DNA of 35,664 bases from an uncultured delta proteobacterium (lineage in GTDB: Bacteria > Desulfobacterota > WTBG01 > CAIYCZ01 > CAIRTM01), in the NCBI GenBank assembly GCA_903881505.1, contig CAIRTM010000114.1, positions 1 to 35,664 of the forward strand, written 5' to 3'. Every line of letters starts with the position of its first letter. Positions within the stretch are counted from its first letter, which is position 1. The position numbers and the translations under genes are program-made. Positions 32,039 through 35,664 of this stretch are shown here, piece by piece. The notes beneath the pieces were generated by a model, which was not told the DNA's origin, searched no databases, and was given only the letters and a program-made list of their open reading frames with translations.

Positions 32039-33190
32039 TTAATGCAGCATTTCCAGAAACGCGCTGATGCGCGTCCTCAACTGCCCCTCGTCAGCCTGCG
32101 AATAATCGGTCTCGATGCTCAGATAGCTTTTGCCTTTCTGTTTCTGCGCAAGCTCCCGGATGCGCCGGGTTTCGATGCTGTAGGTGTGGCAGGCCTGCAG
32201 CACGACATCTATTATCCCGTCAGCGGCGTATTCGTCAATAAGCCGCGACAGCAGCTCGCAACGGGCATCATTGGGACTCATGCAGGAGCAGGCCAGGCGG
32301 ACATACTTCTGCGCGAGCGCGTCCCAGGGATCGATCGTCTCATCAACCGGGTATTCGCGGTCCTTGGCGCCTCCGCAGTTTTCGTAGCAGACGATGGTTC
32401 CGCCGCTTTTCTCGATGATGCGGATGATTTTTTCGGTTGCCCCACCGATCGGGCACCCGGTGATCAGTATGCGCGGCCTGCCGGCCGGCGCGCTTTTTTC
32501 TCCGCGTGCATAGGCGTCCTGCACCGCGTCGATCAGGGCGCGCAGCTGCGCATTGTGCCGCGGCCGGTCGAAGGCAAACCCTGAGCCGTGCAGCACGCGG
32601 TGCAGTTCAATGCCGGAGAGCGGCGGCGGGTCAAGCCGTGAAAGTCCGTAGAGCTCGCGGCACAGGCTGCGCTGGGCGTTGCGCTGCCTGATCTGTTCGC
32701 GCAGGGCGCTGTCGGTGATCACGACGCCGAACTGCCGTTCAAGCCGTTGCCTGAGCAGGAGGATCTCATGCTTCCAGTATGCGATATCCTCGGGCCGGTT
32801 GTTTGACTGGGGCAGGCGCATGACATGCACGGGCGCGATTTTTTCCAGCAGTTCGAACATTTTTTTCTTGCCGTCGCAGGTGGTTTCGCCCACGACCAGG
32901 TCGGAATAGAAAAAATAGGGGCAGGTGCCGGTAACCGCATAGCCGTAGCTCGACTTGATCAGGGGGCAGAGGTTGCGCGGCAGGTGTTTTTCCGCGTGGG
33001 CGATCGGCTCTTCGCTGGTGCCGCACAGCGAAACCGGCACGGCCCCCGCGGCGGCGATGAGCTCATAGGGCGCAAACAGGCAGTAGGCGCCGACGATCTT
33101 TGTTCCGCTTTCCTTCAGGCGCTGCAGCTCATTGACCGCATTGTCGCGGGTCCGCGCAAGCGCGCAGATCATTTCGTCAATTGTCGCCAT
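32039..33190 (-). CDS. Double-cubane cluster protein (2-hydroxyacyl-CoA dehydratase D-component family)
   Basis: A 383-residue protein of the HgdB/BcrC/YjiM family. Cysteines are spread as in double-cubane cluster proteins: KHLPRNLCPLIKSSYGYAV, TGTCPYFFYSDLVVGETTCD, ITGCPIGGATEKI, CYENCGGAKD and LACSCMSPND. Such proteins hold an [8Fe-9S] cluster charged to low potential by an ATPase partner, and one member reduces small molecules such as acetylene or azide; the natural reaction is unknown. The partner gene lies directly upstream with a 14-bp overlap. A single D-component gene without an HgdA-type partner argues for the double-cubane class rather than a true acyl-CoA dehydratase. ATG at 33190 preferred over GTG at 33196. 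Confidence 0.9.
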   Translation of the reverse strand: MATIDEMICALARTRDNAVNELQRLKESGTKIVGAYCLFAPYELIAAAGAVPVSLCGTSEEPIAHAEKHLPRNLCPLIKSSYGYAVTGTCPYFFYSDLVVGETTCDGKKKMFELLEKIAPVHVMRLPQSNNRPEDIAYWKHEILLLRQRLERQFGVVITDSALREQIRQRNAQRSLCRELYGLSRLDPPPLSGIELHRVLHGSGFAFDRPRHNAQLRALIDAVQDAYARGEKSAPAGRPRILITGCPIGGATEKIIRIIEKSGGTIVCYENCGGAKDREYPVDETIDPWDALAQKYVRLACSCMSPNDARCELLSRLIDEYAADGIIDVVLQACHTYSIETRRIRELAQKQKGKSYLSIETDYSQADEGQLRTRISAFLEMLH

Positions 33191-33962
33191 GTGCACCCGC
33201 GTTTCCGCCCCAGCCGATCACGGCGCCGCCCAGCGCCCCCGCAAGCTGCGAGGCAGGGGAGATGAACAGGGGTTCTCCGATGCGCTCTTCCATCAGGGTG
33301 CGCAGCACGCTGCTGTGCGACAGGCCGCCGGTAAAAGCGATGGCGCCTTCGGCGGGGAGCCTGCCAAGCAGGGCCGCGGCACGGGAGGCGATCGAATCAA
33401 GCACGCCGCGGGCGATTGATTCGCGCGGCACGCCCCGGGCGAGCAGGCTGACGACCTCGGACTCGGCAAACACGGTGCACATGCTCGAGATCGCGGCAGG
33501 CTCGGCATGGGCGGCCAGGGCGTCGAACTGCCCGACCTCGGTTCCCAGGATGCGCGCCATCACCTCCATGAACCTGCCGGTTCCGGCGGCGCACTTGTCG
33601 TTCATGATGAAATCCGTGACAAGTCCGTTTTCATCAAGCCGGATGATTTTGCTGTCCTGACCGCCGATATCGATAACGGTCCTGATCCCGGCGTTGAGGC
33701 TGTGGGCGCCGCGGGCATGGCAGGTGATCTCGGTTACCGCCCGGTCGGCGAAATCGGCTGAAACGCGGCCGTAGCCGGTGGCGACGATGGCCTTGAGGCT
33801 GTCGCGTGAGGCCCCGCACCGGTCCAGGGCCATCCGCAGCGCCTGCCGGGATGACTCGGCCGGGCTCCACCCCGTCGGTATGATCACGCTTGCGGCAATG
33901 CCGCCGTTATAGACCACGCATTTTGTCGCTACTGATCCGATGTCGATGCCGATTGAGTGCAT
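33177..33962 (-). CDS. ATP-dependent activator/reductase of the double-cubane protein (ASKHA family)
   Basis: A 261-residue BadF/HgdC/YjiL-type ATPase. The ASKHA fold is shown by IGIDIGSVATKCVVYNGG, VIDIGGQDSKII and FTGGLSHSSVLRTL. Two cysteines, in NDKCAAGTGRFMEV and MCTVFAESEVVSLL, would bridge one [4Fe-4S] cluster between two subunits. ATP hydrolysis would push an electron onto the cluster of the downstream partner. The ATG at 33962 has AAGGA upstream. It is the first gene of the unit and divergent from selD. Confidence 0.93.
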   Translation of the reverse strand: MHSIGIDIGSVATKCVVYNGGIAASVIIPTGWSPAESSRQALRMALDRCGASRDSLKAIVATGYGRVSADFADRAVTEITCHARGAHSLNAGIRTVIDIGGQDSKIIRLDENGLVTDFIMNDKCAAGTGRFMEVMARILGTEVGQFDALAAHAEPAAISSMCTVFAESEVVSLLARGVPRESIARGVLDSIASRAAALLGRLPAEGAIAFTGGLSHSSVLRTLMEERIGEPLFISPASQLAGALGGAVIGWGGNAGAHGDN

Positions 33963-34007
33963 TGCCGTCCTTCCCGGTAGTCACACGATTTATTCCGTGT
34001 CATCTTT

Positions 34008-34036
34008 ATTGTGAAGCCTGAAAAGCGACATTTCAA
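34008..34036 (-). promoter_or_regulatory. Candidate promoter of the double-cubane operon
   Basis: On the minus strand TTGAAA (34036-34031) and CACAAT (34013-34008) are 17 bp apart, about 45 bp before the ATG at 33962. Confidence 0.45.
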
Positions 34037-34104
34037 TTTGATAAAATCAATTCCCGCAATCAGGCATATAGGTTTTATCTATGGCGGGCCGCGCAGGTAT
34101 TTTC

Positions 34105-34133
34105 TTGACACGCGCGCGCTGTCGGGTCAAGAT
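34105..34133 (+). promoter_or_regulatory. Candidate promoter of selD
   Basis: TTGACA (34105-34110) is perfect, but the -10 at 17 bp (CAAGAT, 34128-34133) is poor. It would give a leader of about 45 nt before the ATG at 34186. Confidence 0.35.
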
Positions 34134-34185
34134 TGCCGGAGTCCTAGCCACGCAGGAACATGCCTGCATTCAAGGAGTGCGCTGT

Positions 34186-35232
34186 ATGGAACCCATCGAA
34201 CTCGTCAAGACCGTTGCAGCCGCGGGCTGAGCGGCTAAAATCTCTCCAGGGGACCTGGAGGACGTTTTGTCGGAATTCAGCGCGCTGCGCGACGACCGGC
34301 TCCTGACCGGAGCCGGCGACAACGAGGACGCGGCCGTGGTGCGCTTTCCCGCCGGGATGGCGCTCGTGCAGACGGTTGACTTTCTCACGCCGATTGTCAA
34401 CAACCCCTACTGGTTCGGCCAGATCGCGGCGGCCAATTCCCTTTCCGATGTCTATGCCATGGGCGGCGAGCCCTACACGGCCATGAACATCGTCTGTTTC
34501 CCGATCAAGACGATGGAGAAGGAAATCCTGCGCCGGATCCTTGAAGGCGGGTTTGAAAAAATCAGGGAAGCAGGCGCGGTGCTTGCCGGCGGCCACAGCG
34601 TGAAGGACACCGAGCTCAAGTACGGCCTGTCTGTGACGGGCATCGTTGACCCGGCCTCATTTGCCTCCAACCGCGGCCTGCGTCCGGGCGATCAGCTGCT
34701 GCTCACGAAACCGGTCGGAACGGGCGTGCTTTCAACCGCGCTCAAGGGCGGGTTCGGCGACAGTGCGCACATCGAGGAACTGATCTTCAGATGGGCCGGC
34801 CGCCTCAACCGTGCGGGCGGTGAGGTGATACGCGCCCTGGGCCTGAAGGCCGCAACCGACGTGACCGGTTTCGGCCTCGGCGGCCATGTGCTTGAACTGG
34901 CAAAGGCCTCGGGCGTTGCCGTTGAACTGTGGCTCGACAAGATTCCCTGCATACCTGAAGCGATCGAGTTCGCCGGCATGGGCCTGCTGCCGGGAGGCAG
35001 CGCGGCGAACAGGAACTTCTGCAGCTCTCTGGTCAGCCTGCCCCGGGATGCGGATCCCGTCCGAATCGACCTTGCCTTCGACGCCCAGACATCAGGCGGG
35101 CTCGTGCTGGCCGTGCCTGAAGCGCAGCTTGCGAAGGCGCGCGGGATGCTGCTTGCCGCGGGCGACCTGGCCGAACATATCGGGCAGGTGATGGCCCGCG
35201 ATCCTGCCCGGCCGTTTCTGAATATTATATAG
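34186..35232 (+). CDS. selD: Selenide, water dikinase SelD, itself selenocysteine-containing
   Basis: Makes selenophosphate from selenide and ATP for Sec-tRNA synthesis. The ATG at 34186 has AAGGAG nine bases upstream. Codon 15 (34228-34230) is TGA in the context AAAG-U-AAKISPGDLEDVL, aligning with the catalytic Cys17 of E. coli SelD (GAGCGCKISP), so it is read as Sec. The full product is 348 residues, the normal size. Later motifs include GAGDNEDAAVVRFPAG, VDFLTPIVNNPYWFGQIAAA, SDVYAMGGEPYTAMN and TDVTGFGLGGHV. A TTG 81 nt downstream would avoid the TGA but would remove the catalytic residue. Needing SelD to make SelD implies feedback on selenium supply. Confidence 0.97.
34228..34260 (+). 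promoter_or_regulatory. Sec UGA and SECIS hairpin of selD
   Basis: Thirteen bases after the UGA (34228-34230), CTCCAGG (34244-34250) pairs perfectly with CCTGGAG (34254-34260) around a GGA loop. Position, stem length and a G-containing apical loop fit a bacterial SECIS element. Confidence 0.7.
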
Positions 35233-35527
35233 CCGTTTTTTTTACGCGCGCGTCCGGCCGGTCTTCTCCTCAGCCGGGGGATGCGCGGCAGGAGCCCCGG
35301 GGTGCGCCTTCCGCGTGGAGCCCGCAGGAAGACGAGTCAGCCGGAGCGGTGATTGTACCGATCACCGCAGCCTTTGCTCCCGGATTGTGCATGCGTGCGG
35401 GTGGTCATTACCAAAAGCCTGTTCAATCAAGCTCATGTACTTTATCGATTGTCTGATGCTTGGGCCCTTGCGGTGGCCGCCTGGCGGGGAGGCATTGCAG
35501 CCATGCAAGGCTTTTTTCTGCCCCGTG
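35233..35527. other. Intergenic region after selD
   Basis: 295 bp without a supported gene. The selD stop is followed by GCCG and eight T, with only a 4-bp, long-looped stem (CGGC/GCCG), a poor terminator. GCGGTGAT (35346-35353) and ATCACCGC (35361-35368) form a perfect 8-bp inverted repeat of unknown role. Confidence 0.4.
35491..35517 (+). terminator. Candidate intrinsic terminator
   Basis: GCATTGCA and TGCAAGGC pair (one A-G mismatch) around GCCA and are followed by six T. It reads rightward and could end the selD transcript about 260 bp after the gene. Confidence 0.5.
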
Positions 35528-35664
35528 TCAGATACCCGGCGTGTGCGTGACGTCGAAGTAGTGCATCTGGCTTTGCCGGCGGCCGCCCTCGGCTTCGCGC
35601 AGGAAGCGGGCGGCGTCCTCGGGCGGGGTCGGGTTTATGTAGAAGCCGGTGCCCCACTCAAAGC
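35528..35664 (-). CDS. C-terminal end of an unidentified protein (partial, 5' end outside window)
   Basis: Reading leftward from the window edge, one frame is open for 44 codons and ends at the TGA at 35528-35530. It reads [20 protein letters not shown] and ends in [12 protein letters not shown]. Codon use is GC-rich in the third position and the sequence looks like real protein, but I do not recognise the family. Its stop lies about 10 bp from the selD-side terminator, so the two genes converge. Confidence 0.55.
   Translation of the reverse strand, partial: FEWGTGFYINPTPPEDAARFLREAEGGRRQSQMHYFDVTHTPGI

Noticed and set aside
34267-35232. SelD starting at the TTG after the TGA
   Set aside because: It would lose the conserved catalytic segment and has no better ribosome site; the upstream ATG with AAGGAG and the Sec codon is a complete SelD.

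Overview
The window looks like a chromosomal segment of an anaerobic, selenocysteine-using bacterium. The best fit is Desulfobacterota/Deltaproteobacteria, with GC-rich genes and AT-rich promoter islands. This is inferred from gene content: a Tat-exported Sec formate dehydrogenase, a Hyb-type [NiFe] uptake hydrogenase with its own Hyp set, a double-cubane-cluster protein, YedF and a Sec-containing SelD. I cannot name a species. No phage, CRISPR, rRNA or tRNA gene was recognised.

Layout. (1) 1-1533, minus: N-terminal 511 codons of a formate dehydrogenase alpha subunit with an in-frame UGA (Sec198), preceded by a structured leader containing an intrinsic terminator. (2) 2167-3795, plus: a two-gene XdhC system under a near-consensus promoter, then a large (ATCGCT)-rich hairpin and a molbindin. 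(3) 3848-15049, minus: one long hydrogenase operon in the order small subunit, HybA ferredoxin, HybB membrane anchor, large subunit, maturation protease, hypA, hypB, hypF, hypD, hypC, hypE. It has its own promoter and a structured leader. (4) 15641-18814, minus: modABC molybdate transporter plus a small methyltransferase. (5) 19580-26991, plus: TonB-dependent receptor, FmdE-like protein, DUF364 protein, FecCD-type permease, ATPase, periplasmic binding protein and a second methyltransferase, apparently a metal or metal-chelate uptake system. (6) 27112-29707: a THEP1-like NTPase (minus), then tonB-exbB-exbD (plus), which would energise the receptor. (7) 29920-31186, plus: a cysteine-containing HTH regulator and a flavin/PNPOx-type protein flanked by REP-like inverted repeats. 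(8) 31290-33962, minus: double-cubane activator, double-cubane protein, a MITE-like repeat and YedF. (9) 34186-35232, plus: selD with UGA at codon 15. (10) 35528-35664, minus: the end of an unidentified gene.

How it fits together. The segment is a metal- and selenium-cofactor island. Formate dehydrogenase needs Mo or W, Se and Fe-S, and the hydrogenase needs Ni and Fe. ModABC, molbindin and the TonB/FmdE/DUF364/FecCD system could supply the metals. XdhC-type proteins act in sulfuration of molybdenum cofactor, and SelD makes selenophosphate.

The most interesting unexplained features are the following: promoter plus hairpins plus terminator-like leaders in front of formate dehydrogenase, hydrogenase and the TonB receptor; the receptor/FmdE/DUF364/ABC/methyltransferase cluster, whose substrate is unknown; and the double-cubane protein pair set beside two selenium genes.
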